Below are positions 1 through 8,543 of a DNA stretch of 64,000 bases, in pieces. This stretch comes from Streptomyces xanthii (lineage in GTDB: Bacteria; Actinomycetota; Actinomycetes; Streptomycetales; Streptomycetaceae): the NCBI RefSeq assembly GCF_014621695.1, contig NZ_CP061281.1, forward strand, positions 1,860,001 to 1,924,000. Direction: 5' to 3'. The position numbers and the translations under genes were made by a program. The notes beneath the pieces were generated by a model. The model made no database searches, was not told where the DNA came from, and saw only the letters and a program-made list of their open reading frames with translations. The first letter of the stretch is position 1, and every line of letters begins with the position of its first letter.

Positions 1-7
1 GGAGTGG

Positions 8-175
8 CTGATCCTTTCCTTCCCTCTCGCCTACCGGGTTAGCTGACGGGTTCGGAGCAGGAAGGTCTCCTACGGGCCCCCTCCCCGTACGGGAAGAGCG
101 TCCGATTCACCCCAGGGACTGCGGTGGGTCCCCGGCTCCCCTGGCTCGCGCCGTGGGGGACTCGGCGATGACTGT
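8..175 (-). promoter_or_regulatory. c-di-AMP riboswitch (ydaO/yuaA type)
   Basis: Read on the minus strand, this stretch carries the conserved blocks of the actinobacterial ydaO/yuaA aptamer in order: GGGGAGCCGGGGACCC, then GGGGTGAATCGGAC, then CGTAGGAGACC, then CAGCTAACCCGGTAGGC, followed by a purine-rich GGAAGGAAAGGA stretch. Known members bind cyclic di-AMP and act as OFF switches, in streptomycetes mostly in front of secreted cell-wall hydrolases (NlpC/P60, M23, Rpf). The controlled gene would lie beyond the left edge. The family call rests on block order and sequence; the boundaries are approximate. Confidence 0.9.
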
Positions 176-220
176 CCGGGGCCGCGGGCGCGGCTCATAC
201 GTGGCGAACAGCCGGACCGA

Positions 221-249
221 CGCTAAGCGGGACATCTTTCAATCAACAA
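221..249 (-). promoter_or_regulatory. candidate promoter for the riboswitch transcript
   Basis: On the minus strand TTGTTG (244-249) and TTAGCG (221-226) are separated by 17 bp, about 45 bp upstream of the aptamer. This fits a housekeeping -35/-10 pair. It is inferred from spacing and position only. Confidence 0.4.
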
Positions 250-378
250 ACGGATCCCGGCTTTTGTAGCGCATGCCACAGGGCACACAGGCAACCTCTA
301 CATCAATTCGGGCATTTGCGACGCACGGTGGCGCGTCGGGCGAACCGAACGGCGTTCACGGGAAACGTGAGTGACGCC

Positions 379-417
379 ACGAAGCCCCGGAGGCCTGTGT
401 GGCTTCCGGGGCTTCGT
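379..417 (-). terminator. intrinsic terminator after the M16 pair
   Basis: A perfect 13-bp inverted repeat (379-391 with 405-417), extended inward by a wobble pair and GGC/GCC, forms a very stable hairpin about 65 bp downstream of the second M16 gene. It would separate that operon from the riboswitch-controlled unit on the same strand. Confidence 0.75.
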
Positions 418-482
418 CCCGTTTCGGGCGGTGCCGCCCTGGCGTGGCGTCGTCGGCCGGCGACGACGCTCATGCGGTGGCG

Positions 483-1871
483 TCAGCCGGCGACGACCGT
501 CACCTCGCCGATGCCGAGGGCCTTGACGGGCTCCTCGATCTGCGCGGCGTCGCCCACGAGGATCGTAACCAGGCGGTCCGCCGGGAAGGCGCTCACGACG
601 GCCGCGGTGGCCTCCACGGTGCCCGTGGCGGCCAGTTGGCGGTACAGCTGGGCCTGGAAGTCCTCGGGCAGCTGCTGCTCGTCCTGGTCGGCGAGCGTGC
701 CCGCGACGGCGGACGCGGTCTCGAACTTCAGCGGGGCCACGCCCACCAAGTTCTGCACCGCCGTGTCCCGTTCGGCGTCCGTCAGGCCCTCGGCGGCCAG
801 CTTGCGCAGCACCTTCCACAGGTCGTCGAGCGCCGGTCCGGTGTTCGGCGTGTCGACGGAACCGCTGATGGCGAGCATCGCGGCCCCGGTGCCGTCCGCC
901 GTGGAGCGCAGCACCTGGGCGAAGGAGCGCACCCCGTAGGTGTAGCCCTTCTCCTCGCGCAGCACCCGGTCCAGACGGGAGGTCAGCGTGCCCCCCAGGC
1001 AGTACGTGCCGAGGATCTGGGCGGCCCACACGCGGTCGTGCTTGTCGGGGCCGATGCGGCCGATGAGCAGTTGCGTCTGGACGGCTCCGGGGCGGTCGAC
1101 GATGACGACGCGTCCGGTGTCGTCGGCGGTGACGGGCGGGACGGGGCGCGGCTGCGCCGTGTCACCGGTCCAGGCGCCGAGCGTGTCCTTCAGGAGGGTG
1201 TCGAGGTCGACGCCCGAGAGGTCGCCCACCACGACGGCGGTGGCGGTGGCCGGGCGGACGTGCTGCTCGTAGAAGGCGCGCACGGCCGCCGCGTCGATGC
1301 CCGCGACGGTCTCCTCGCTGCCCTGCCGCGGGCGCGACATGCGCGACGTGGCGGGGAACAGCTGCTTGGAGAGCTCCTTGGCGGCACGGCGGGCCGGGTT
1401 GGCGCTCTCGTGCGGGATCTCGTCCAGGCGGTTGCGCACCAGGCGCTCGACCTCGCTGTCGGCGAAGGCGGGGGCGCGCAGGGCGTCCGCCAGCAGGCCG
1501 AGGGCCTTCGGGAGGCGGGAGACGGGCACCTCCAGGGAGACGCGGACACCAGGGTGGTCGGCGTGCGCGTCCAAGGTGGCGCCACAGCGCTCCAGTTCCG
1601 CCGCGAACTCCTCCGCCGAGTGCTTGTCCGTGCCCTCGGAGAAGGCGCGCGCCATGATCGTGGCGACGCCGTCGAGGCCCTCGGGCTCGGCGTCCAGCGG
1701 TGCGTCCAGGTTGATCTCGACGGCGACGACCTGCTGGCCGGGGCGGTGGCAACGCAGCACCGTGAGGCCGTTGCCGAGCGCGCCGCGCTGCGGGGCCGGG
1801 AAGGCCCACGGCTTGGCGTCGCCCGCCTGCGGCCGGGGGTGGAAGTCCATGGTCGCGAGCTGCTCGGTCAC
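483..1871 (-). CDS. M16 family peptidase-like protein, inactive-subunit type
   Basis: A 462-residue M16 (insulinase/mitochondrial processing peptidase fold) protein. The GTG start at 1871 overlaps the stop of the preceding M16 gene by 4 bp (GTGA), so the two are translationally coupled. The N-terminal half aligns with the fold (NGLTVLR, then a long helix) but the HxxEH zinc motif is missing; the matching stretch reads VATIMARAFSEGT. In known two-subunit M16B enzymes one chain carries the zinc and the other is catalytically dead but helps bind substrate. The likely role is as partner of the neighbour in peptide degradation. The C-terminal M16 domain (FYEQHVRPATATAVVVGDLSG) is intact. Confidence 0.88.
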   Translation of the reverse strand: MTEQLATMDFHPRPQAGDAKPWAFPAPQRGALGNGLTVLRCHRPGQQVVAVEINLDAPLDAEPEGLDGVATIMARAFSEGTDKHSAEEFAAELERCGATLDAHADHPGVRVSLEVPVSRLPKALGLLADALRAPAFADSEVERLVRNRLDEIPHESANPARRAAKELSKQLFPATSRMSRPRQGSEETVAGIDAAAVRAFYEQHVRPATATAVVVGDLSGVDLDTLLKDTLGAWTGDTAQPRPVPPVTADDTGRVVIVDRPGAVQTQLLIGRIGPDKHDRVWAAQILGTYCLGGTLTSRLDRVLREEKGYTYGVRSFAQVLRSTADGTGAAMLAISGSVDTPNTGPALDDLWKVLRKLAAEGLTDAERDTAVQNLVGVAPLKFETASAVAGTLADQDEQQLPEDFQAQLYRQLAATGTVEATAAVVSAFPADRLVTILVGDAAQIEEPVKALGIGEVTVVAG

Positions 1872-3229
1872 CGGCCCGCCTCCTCGTCGCTCTGGTCGCT
1901 CTCGTCGGATTCGTCGGTGTCCTCGGCCGCCGTGGGCTCGTAGACGAGGACCGAGCGGTTGTCGGGGCGCAGGCGGGCCTTGGCGACCTCCTGGACCTCC
2001 TCGGCGCTCACCTCGAGGACGCGCTGCACGGCCGTGAGGGCGAGCTGCGGGTCGCCGAAGAGGACGGCGTAGCGGCACAGCTCGTCGGCGCGGCCCGCGA
2101 CGGTGCCGAGCCGGTCCAGCCACTCGCGCTCCAACTGGGCCTGCGCCCGCTCCATTTCCTCGGCGGTGGGCCCCTCCTCGGCGAACCGGGCGAGCTCCTC
2201 GTCCACGGCGGCCTCGATGACGGGCACCTCCACGTCGCCGGACGTCTTCACGTCCAGCCAGCCGAGGGAGGGAGCGCCGGCCAGGCGCAGCAGGCCGAAG
2301 CCGGCGGCCACGGCGGTGCGGTCCCGGCGCACCAGGCGGTTGTAGAGGCGCGAGGACTCGCCGCCGCCGAGGACGGTGAGGGCGAGGTCGGCGGCGTCGC
2401 ACGCGCGCGTGCCGTCCTCGGGGAGCCGGTAGGCCGCCATCAGGGCGCGGGCCGGCACGTCCTCCTCGACGACCTCGCGGACCTGCTCGCCGATGACCTC
2501 GGGCAGGGCGCCGTCGCGCGGGGCGGCCTTGCCGTCGTGGCCCGGGATGGAACCGAAGTACTTCTCCACCCAGGCGAGCGTCTGCTCCGGGTCGATGTCG
2601 CCGACCACGGAGAGCACCGCGTTGTTCGGCGCGTAGTAGGTGCGGAAGAAGTTCCGCGCGTCCTCCAGGGTGGCCGCGTCCAGGTCGGCCATGGAGCCGA
2701 TGGGCGTGTGGTGGTACGGGTGGCCCTCGGGGTACATGAGGGCGGTCAGCTTCTCGAACGCGGTGCCGTAGGGCACGTTGTCGTAGCGCTGGCGGCGCTC
2801 GTTCTTCACGACGTCCCGCTGGTTCTCCATCGACTCGTCGTCGAGGGCCGTGAGCAGGGAGCCCATGCGGTCGGCCTCCAGCCAGAGCGCGAGCTCCAGC
2901 TGGTGCGCGGGCATGGTCTCGAAGTAGTTCGTCCGCTCGAAGCTCGTCGTGCCGTTGAGGGAGCCGCCGGCGCCCTGGACCAGCTCGAAGTGGCCGTTGC
3001 CCGGCACCTGCTTCGAGCCCTGGAACATCAGGTGCTCGAAAAGGTGAGCCAGGCCCGTACGGCCCTTGACCTCGTGGCGCGAGCCGACGTCGTACCAGAG
3101 GCAGACCGCCGCGACCGGGGTCAGGTGGTCCTCGGAGAGCACCACGCGCAGGCCGTTGGCCAGCCGGTGCTCGGTCGCTGTCAGGCCGCCGGAGCCGGCC
3201 TCGGCCGTGGCCGTGTGACCCATGGGCAT
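1868..3229 (-). CDS. M16 family zinc metallopeptidase, active subunit
   Basis: A 453-residue M16 peptidase. The inverted zinc motif HLFEH is at residues 62-66, and a downstream Glu in KNERRQR supplies the expected third ligand. It has both M16 domains, including RNFFRTYYAPNNAVLSVVGD, and no signal peptide, so a cytoplasmic peptidase is expected. It starts an operon with the HxxEH-less paralogue (4-bp overlap), consistent with an active/inactive heterodimer. The gene is divergent from parC across a 326-bp region. Physiological substrates cannot be inferred. Confidence 0.92.
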   Translation of the reverse strand: MPMGHTATAEAGSGGLTATEHRLANGLRVVLSEDHLTPVAAVCLWYDVGSRHEVKGRTGLAHLFEHLMFQGSKQVPGNGHFELVQGAGGSLNGTTSFERTNYFETMPAHQLELALWLEADRMGSLLTALDDESMENQRDVVKNERRQRYDNVPYGTAFEKLTALMYPEGHPYHHTPIGSMADLDAATLEDARNFFRTYYAPNNAVLSVVGDIDPEQTLAWVEKYFGSIPGHDGKAAPRDGALPEVIGEQVREVVEEDVPARALMAAYRLPEDGTRACDAADLALTVLGGGESSRLYNRLVRRDRTAVAAGFGLLRLAGAPSLGWLDVKTSGDVEVPVIEAAVDEELARFAEEGPTAEEMERAQAQLEREWLDRLGTVAGRADELCRYAVLFGDPQLALTAVQRVLEVSAEEVQEVAKARLRPDNRSVLVYEPTAAEDTDESDESDQSDEEAGR

Positions 3230-3473
3230 GTACGTCCCTTCGATCGCGGAGAACTGCGTGAACGCGCAGAACTGCTACCAGTCCCGCCACTGTATGCAAG
3301 CGTGCTGACGCCTGGCGAAGTTCCCGCCGGGGCTACGCCGAGAGCGAGCGGGAAGCGCCGCGCGGAGCGGGCCGGAACCACGGTGCGGGTCGAGCCGGGC
3401 GCGCCGCACGGGTAGCGTGCGAGCACCCGGCGGCGGCCGCGGACCCGTCGGTATGGACGGGTCGCGATCGGTG

Positions 3474-3496
3474 TTGTCAGTGGGGCGGTCCACAAT
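3474..3496 (+). promoter_or_regulatory. RecA-independent DNA-damage promoter (PafBC type) of parC
   Basis: TTGTCAGTG (3474-3482), an 8-bp spacer, and CACAAT (3491-3496) lie 60 bp before the parC start. This matches the actinobacterial RecA-NDp consensus TTGTCRGTG-N8-TANNNT except for C in place of T at the first -10 position. That element is activated by PafBC in mycobacteria. Two other sites in this window match fully. Confidence 0.7.
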
Positions 3497-3555
3497 GGTC
3501 CGCGACAGTTCTCGTTCATGTACCCGTTCATGTTGGTGAAGGAGCCGCAGCAGCG

Positions 3556-6012
3556 ATGGCCCGCCGCAGCACGAAGACCCCGCCGCCCGACGACTTCGAG
3601 GAGAAGATCCTCGACATCGACGTGGTCGACGAAATGCAGGGCTCCTACCTGGAGTACGCGTACTCGGTCATCTACTCGCGTGCCCTGCCCGATGCGCGGG
3701 ACGGGCTGAAGCCCGTCCACCGGCGGATCGTCTACCAGATGAACGAGATGGGCCTGCGCCCCGAGCGCGGCTACGTGAAGTGCGCCCGTGTCGTCGGCGA
3801 GGTCATGGGTAAGTTGCACCCCCACGGCGACACGTCGATCTACGACGCCCTGGTGCGCCTGGCCCAGCCCTTCTCGATGCGGGTCCCCCTGGTCGACGGT
3901 CACGGGAACTTCGGCTCGCTCGGCAACGACGACCGTCCGGCGGCGATGCGGTACACGGAGTGCCGCATGGACCCGGCCGCGTCGCTGATGACCGAGTCCA
4001 TCGAAGAGAACACGGTCGACTTCACGCCGAACTATGACGGCCAGGAGCAGGAGCCCGTCGTCCTCCCGGCGGCGTACCCGAACCTGCTGGTGAACGGCAC
4101 GTCCGGCATCGCGGTCGGCATGGCGACGAACATGCCGCCGCACAACCTGGGCGAAGTGATCGCCGCCGCGCGCCACTTGATCAAGCACCCGGGCGCCGAC
4201 CTCGACACGCTCATGAGGTTCGTCCCCGGCCCGGACCTGCCGACGGGCGGCAAGGTCGTCGGCCTGTCCGGCATCAGGGACGCGTACGAGTCGGGCCGCG
4301 GCACCTTCAAGATCCGCGCGACCGTGTCGGTGGAGGCGGTGACGGCCCGCCGCAAGGGGCTGATCGTCACCGAGCTGCCCTTCGCGGTGGGCCCCGAGAA
4401 GGTCATCGCGAAGATCAAGGAACTGGTCAGCTCGAAGAAGCTCCAGGGCATCGCCGACGTCAAGGACCTCACGGACCGCGAGCACGGCCTGCGCCTGGTC
4501 ATCGAGATCAAGAACGGCTTCGTGCCCGAGGCCGTCCTGGAGCAGCTCTACAAGCTGACGCCGATGGAGGAGTCCTTCGGTATCAACAATGTGGCGCTGG
4601 TCGACGGCCAGCCGCTCACGCTCGGCCTCAAGGAGCTCCTCGAGGTCTATCTGGACCACCGCTTCGACGTGGTCCGCCGCCGCAGCGAGTTCCGCCGCAG
4701 CAAGAAGCAGGACCGTCTCCACCTGGTGGAGGGTCTCCTCGTCGCCCTTCTGGACATCGACGAGGTCATCCGTCTGATCCGCTCCAGCGAGAACAGCGCG
4801 CAGGCCAAGGAGCGCCTGATCGAGCGCTTCTCGCTGACCGAGATCCAGACGCAGTACATCCTCGACACGCCGCTGCGCCGGCTCACCAAGTTCGACCGCA
4901 TCGAGCTCGAGGCGGAGCGCGACAAGCTCAACGGCGAGATCGACGAGCTGACCGGCATCCTGGATTCCGACACTGAGCTGCGCAAGCTGGTCTCGGCCGA
5001 ACTGGCGGCGGTGGCGAAGAAGTTCGGCACCGACCGGCGCACGGTGCTCCTGGAGTCCGCCGGGACCGCGGTGGCCGCGGTGCCGCTGCAGGTCGCCGAC
5101 GACCCGTGCCGCGTGCTGCTGTCCTCGACGGGCCTGCTGGCCCGCACGGCGTCGGACGAGCCCTTCGCGGCGGACGACGACGGCAAGCGCGTCAAGCACG
5201 ACGTGATCGTCTCGGCGGTGCCCGCGACGGCGCGCGGTGAGATCGGCGCCGTGACGTCGACAGGCCGTCTGCTGCGACTGAACGTGATCGACCTGCCCCA
5301 GCTCCCGCCGACGGCCACCGCGCCGAACCTGTCGGGCGGCGCGGCGATCTCCGAGTTCCTGTCCTCCCTGGAGGCCGACGAGCAGGTCGTGTGTCTCACG
5401 ACGCTCGACGAGTCCTCGCCGGGGCTCGCGATCGGCACGGAGCAGGGCGTCGTGAAGCGTGTGGTGCCGGACTACCCGTCCAACAAGGAAGAGCTGGAAG
5501 TCATCACGCTGAAGGACGGCGACCGCATCGTGGGCGCGGTCGAGCTGCACACGGGCGAGGAGGACCTGGTCTTCGTCACGGACGACGCCCAGTTGCTGCG
5601 CTTCCAGGCGTCGATCGTCCGGCCTCAGGGCCGGCCCGCGGGCGGTATGGCGGGCATCAAGCTGGCGACCGGAGCGAAGGTCATCTCCTTCACGGCGGTC
5701 GACCCGGCGGCCGACGCCGTGGTGTTCACCGTGGCGGGCTCGCGCGGCACGCTGGACGACTCGGTACAGACGACGGCTAAGCTCACACCGTTCGACCAGT
5801 ACCCGAGGAAGGGCCGCGCCACGGGCGGTGTGCGCTGTCAGCGCTTCCTGAAGGGCGAGGACTGTCTGAGCCTGGCCTGGGCGGGCCCGGTGCCCGCGCG
5901 TGCGGCGCAGAAGAACGGCACGCCCGCCGAACTGCCGGAGATGGACCCGCGCCGTGACGGCTCGGGGGTCTCGCTCCCGAAGACGGTCTCGGTCGTGGCG
6001 GGCCCGGTCTAG
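3556..6012 (+). CDS. parC: DNA topoisomerase IV subunit A
   Basis: An 818-residue type IIA topoisomerase A subunit. The breakage-reunion domain carries the catalytic tyrosine in AAMRYTECR (Tyr133) and the quinolone-resistance region HPHGDTSIYDALVR, with Thr93 and Asp97 at the GyrA Ser83/Asp87 positions. A beta-pinwheel C-terminal domain follows. It pairs with the ParE homologue at 19.4-21.6 kb and should decatenate daughter chromosomes. The ATG at 3556 follows a GGAG-type ribosome site. ParC is preferred over GyrA because a ParE-type subunit lies nearby and no gyrA is seen beside gyrB here. A RecA-NDp-type promoter lies upstream. The 3' end overlaps the convergent CobW gene by 4 bp. Confidence 0.9.
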   Translation: MARRSTKTPPPDDFEEKILDIDVVDEMQGSYLEYAYSVIYSRALPDARDGLKPVHRRIVYQMNEMGLRPERGYVKCARVVGEVMGKLHPHGDTSIYDALVRLAQPFSMRVPLVDGHGNFGSLGNDDRPAAMRYTECRMDPAASLMTESIEENTVDFTPNYDGQEQEPVVLPAAYPNLLVNGTSGIAVGMATNMPPHNLGEVIAAARHLIKHPGADLDTLMRFVPGPDLPTGGKVVGLSGIRDAYESGRGTFKIRATVSVEAVTARRKGLIVTELPFAVGPEKVIAKIKELVSSKKLQGIADVKDLTDREHGLRLVIEIKNGFVPEAVLEQLYKLTPMEESFGINNVALVDGQPLTLGLKELLEVYLDHRFDVVRRRSEFRRSKKQDRLHLVEGLLVALLDIDEVIRLIRSSENSAQAKERLIERFSLTEIQTQYILDTPLRRLTKFDRIELEAERDKLNGEIDELTGILDSDTELRKLVSAELAAVAKKFGTDRRTVLLESAGTAVAAVPLQVADDPCRVLLSSTGLLARTASDEPFAADDDGKRVKHDVIVSAVPATARGEIGAVTSTGRLLRLNVIDLPQLPPTATAPNLSGGAAISEFLSSLEADEQVVCLTTLDESSPGLAIGTEQGVVKRVVPDYPSNKEELEVITLKDGDRIVGAVELHTGEEDLVFVTDDAQLLRFQASIVRPQGRPAGGMAGIKLATGAKVISFTAVDPAADAVVFTVAGSRGTLDDSVQTTAKLTPFDQYPRKGRATGGVRCQRFLKGEDCLSLAWAGPVPARAAQKNGTPAELPEMDPRRDGSGVSLPKTVSVVAGPV

Positions 6013-7229
6013 ATCTCCGCTGTGTCGTAGTCCGCTGCGTCCGGGGCGGGGTCGCCCTTGTCCTGGACGTAGCGCAGGACGCCCCACATGCCGCGCTCGT
6101 CCGCGGGGTGCGGGGCGTCGCTCTGCTCGCTCCCACTCCCGCGCTCGCTCCCACTGCCGCTCTCGCTCGCGCACGCTGCGAGCTCGTCGTGGAGGGCCTC
6201 GGCGTCGATCCCGGATCCGATGAGGACGAGCTGCGTCAGCCGCCGCTCCCCCGCGGGCCACGGCTCCGGGTAGAAGCGCAGGAAGCGCCCGACGGCGTGC
6301 ACGGCGTACCTGTTGCGCGGGTCGCCCGTGCCGAAGTCGACATATCCCTTGATGCGGTAGAGCCCTTCGGCCCGGCCGTCGAGGAAGGCCATCAGCCGGC
6401 GCGGGTCCATCGGCACGTCGGAGGTGAAGGCGACGCTGTCGTAGGCGGCGTGCAGATGCCCTCTGTGGTCCGCGCCTGGGCGAAGACCATCGCGGTGCTG
6501 GTCGTCGCGGTGCTGATCCTCGCGGTGCAGGTCCTCGCGGTGGAGGTCCTCGCGGTGGAGGTCCTCGCGGTGCAGGTCGTCGAAAGAGAGCTGTCCGATC
6601 CGCTCCGTCGACGGCCGGCTGTCGAAGAGCAGGTCCGGGTCGATCCGCGCATAGGAGGCGGTCACGACGGCGGCACGCTCGGCCGCGTCCCGGACGGCGT
6701 CCAGGACGCGCTGCCGCTCGCCGTCCTCCACACGGTCGGCCTTGTTCACGACGACGAGATCGGCGAGCGCCAGATGACGCTCCACTTCGGGGTGCTTCTC
6801 CCGTGTGGCGTCGAACTCGGCGGCGTCGACGACCTCCACCAGGCCGCCGTAGACGACCCGCGGATTCTCGCTGGCGAGGACCATCCGGACGAGCTCCTGC
6901 GGCTCCGCGATCCCGCTCGCCTCGATGACGATGACGTCGATGGCATGCAGGTCATTGACCGGACGAGTCAACTTGTCGAGATAGACGTCAAGTTCACCGG
7001 CATCCACGGCACAGCACAGACAACCGTTGCCGAGCGAGACGGTGGAGTCCCCCAGTTGCCCAGCGACGGCCATCGCGTCGATCTCGATCGACCCGAAGTC
7101 GTTGACGATCGCTCCGATGCGGGTGCCCCCGCTGTGGTGCAGCAGGTAATTGAGCAACGTGGTCTTCCCCGAGCCGAGGAAGCCCGCGAGGACGACGACG
7201 GGGATCTGCTGCGGGCTGGCCTTGCTCAA
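6009..7229 (-). CDS. CobW/COG0523 family GTP-binding metallochaperone
   Basis: About 406 residues. It has the P-loop GFLGSGKT (residues 16-23), the COG0523 hallmark CLCC motif (residues 70-73), NKAD for guanine recognition, and a CobW C-terminal domain (YRIKGYVDF). COG0523 proteins deliver metals such as zinc or cobalt at the cost of GTP. A His/Asp/Glu-rich linker made of HRED pentapeptides (about residues 218-250) is a plausible metal store. The TTG at 7229 is preferred because AGAGAGG lies 5 nt upstream; a GTG at 7244 is the alternative. No convincing Zur box is visible, so the metal is unassigned. Confidence 0.88.
   Translation of the reverse strand: MSKASPQQIPVVVLAGFLGSGKTTLLNYLLHHSGGTRIGAIVNDFGSIEIDAMAVAGQLGDSTVSLGNGCLCCAVDAGELDVYLDKLTRPVNDLHAIDVIVIEASGIAEPQELVRMVLASENPRVVYGGLVEVVDAAEFDATREKHPEVERHLALADLVVVNKADRVEDGERQRVLDAVRDAAERAAVVTASYARIDPDLLFDSRPSTERIGQLSFDDLHREDLHREDLHREDLHREDQHRDDQHRDGLRPGADHRGHLHAAYDSVAFTSDVPMDPRRLMAFLDGRAEGLYRIKGYVDFGTGDPRNRYAVHAVGRFLRFYPEPWPAGERRLTQLVLIGSGIDAEALHDELAACASESGSGSERGSGSEQSDAPHPADERGMWGVLRYVQDKGDPAPDAADYDTAEI
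6491..6580 (-). repeat. 15-bp tandem repeat coding HRED pentapeptides
   Basis: Six consecutive near-identical 15-bp units (core CGCGGTGNAGGTCCT on the plus strand) lie in frame in the CobW gene and encode repeats of His-Arg-Glu/Asp-Asp-Leu/Gln. Copy number is likely to vary between strains. Confidence 0.9.
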
Positions 7230-7526
7230 CGCGACCTCTCTCACGGGGCGGCTCTCGTACGAAGGATGACTGCCGCCCCAGAATACGAGCGCGTAGAAAG
7301 CCCACGAAGTGAACGATTGCTAACGCCGCTCTTTGGGCACACGTTGGACATGGCGCCGGTTTTCGTTCCCTGAGCATCCCCGCGCGCCTCCTCTCCGCCT
7401 CCCAGCCGACCAGAGCCGCTCGGCGCTCCGGGAGACGGCAAGCGCGCCGCCCACCGCTCGCCGGTCCCCGCATCCGTCGACCCTTCACCGACGACCGGCG
7501 CACGGTCGCCTGAATCGGGGGTTGAC

Positions 7527-8060
7527 ATGGTCACAAAGAGTCACTGGGCAAGCCGGAACGTGACAGCCGCGGTCGTCGGCGCCCTGGCCGGGTGCGCCGC
7601 GACTCATCTGTGGCAGCGCTTCGGCCCAGGCCCGAAAACGGCCTCCGAAGAACGCCGACGCCAGGCCCGCGCACACCAGCAACGCATGCACTGGGAGCTC
7701 CTGAGCAAGGCGATCGACGACCCGGAGCTGGCGGTGGTGATCGACAACTACGGGGTCGACGGACTCACCCCGCAGAAGCGGCGTCAGTACATGTACGCCA
7801 ACCTCTGGTACATCAACGCGTTCCACAAGTACGAGGCGGGCCTGCTCGACCAGCGGGCCCTGTTCAGCGCGCTCCGCGAGCTCTTCCAGAGCGAGCACAT
7901 CAGGGAGTACTGGGAAGTGACCCGTCCCCATCGCGCCTCACTGGATCCCGCGTCCAGCGAGGCGGAGGTGGGGCGTATGGCGGAAGCCCTGTTCCAGGAG
8001 ATCGAGGCGGCCTCCGACACCGAGGAGTGGTGGGTGGTCGGAGAGGCGCCGTCCGAGTGA
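7527..8060 (+). CDS. DUF6082-like membrane-anchored protein
   Basis: A 177-residue protein with one N-terminal hydrophobic segment (residues about 12-28, VTAAVVGALAGCAATHL) followed by a soluble helical domain with QRMHWELLSKAIDDPEL and YMYANLWYINAFHKYEAG. The pattern resembles the streptomycete DUF6082 family, whose function is unknown. It stands alone between a divergent CobW gene and a small unknown. The ATG at 7527 has only a weak G-rich ribosome site. Confidence 0.75.
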   Translation: MVTKSHWASRNVTAAVVGALAGCAATHLWQRFGPGPKTASEERRRQARAHQQRMHWELLSKAIDDPELAVVIDNYGVDGLTPQKRRQYMYANLWYINAFHKYEAGLLDQRALFSALRELFQSEHIREYWEVTRPHRASLDPASSEAEVGRMAEALFQEIEAASDTEEWWVVGEAPSE

Positions 8061-8274
8061 CCGTCCGTCACATCGGAGAGCCGGGCTTACCCACGTACGG
8101 GTCAGCCCATACGCCGAACTGGTGAAGGAATCAAGGAACTTGCCGGAATCCACGACGCATCAGCGGTAGTCTCACGTCACATTGGGCCCCGGCGGATTTC
8201 CCCCGTGCGGGCGCCGCCTGCCCGCACGCCCGGAAAGCCCCTCACCCCGGCACGCCCAGAAAGAACCGGTTCAC

Positions 8275-8511
8275 TTGAAGATCGTACGCCGCATCGGGGC
8301 CTCTCCACGTGAACGCGGAAGCACGTCCGGGGCCACGTGCCCGGACGTCTTCGAGCTGAGCGACGGGAACTTCGCCGTGATCGGCACAGAGGCGACCGAA
8401 GACCTCAGGGGTGAGCTGCCGGCGGACGCGGGGGTCGCCGCGTACGAGCGGATCGTGATCGTGAGCCGGGAGACCATCCTGCGCGCCAAGAAGGACATCC
8501 CCGACGTCTGA
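8275..8511 (+). CDS. small conserved hypothetical protein
   Basis: A 78-residue acidic protein beginning at a TTG (8275). Its body reads CPDVFELSDGNFAVIGTEAT and ends RAKKDIPDV. It has no membrane segment and no recognisable catalytic motif. From memory, similar short proteins are widespread in streptomycetes without assigned function. The start is uncertain: the frame stays open to 8182 and the ribosome site is poor. It converges on a citrate-synthase-family gene with a short hairpin between them. Confidence 0.65.
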   Translation: MKIVRRIGASPRERGSTSGATCPDVFELSDGNFAVIGTEATEDLRGELPADAGVAAYERIVIVSRETILRAKKDIPDV

Positions 8512-8516
8512 CCGCG

Positions 8517-8543
8517 CCCGGCCCACCCCTCCCTGGGGCCGGA
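8517..8543. terminator. short bidirectional hairpin between convergent genes
   Basis: CCGGCCCA pairs imperfectly with TGGGGCCGG around a C/T loop in the 32-bp gap between convergent genes. This is a modest terminator candidate. Confidence 0.45.

Noticed and set aside
399..1943. Long open frame on the plus strand opposite the M16 genes
   Set aside because: Antisense shadow typical of high-GC DNA; low-complexity Arg/Gly/Val sequence without ribosome site, while the minus strand encodes clear M16 domains.
3181..6261. Open frame of over 1000 codons antisense to parC
   Set aside because: Mirror of parC codon bias; no recognisable domain and it spans into the CobW gene.
7245..7330. Possible Zur box upstream of the CobW gene
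   Set aside because: The segment TGAACGATTGCTAAC shows too little symmetry and poor match to the actinobacterial Zur consensus.
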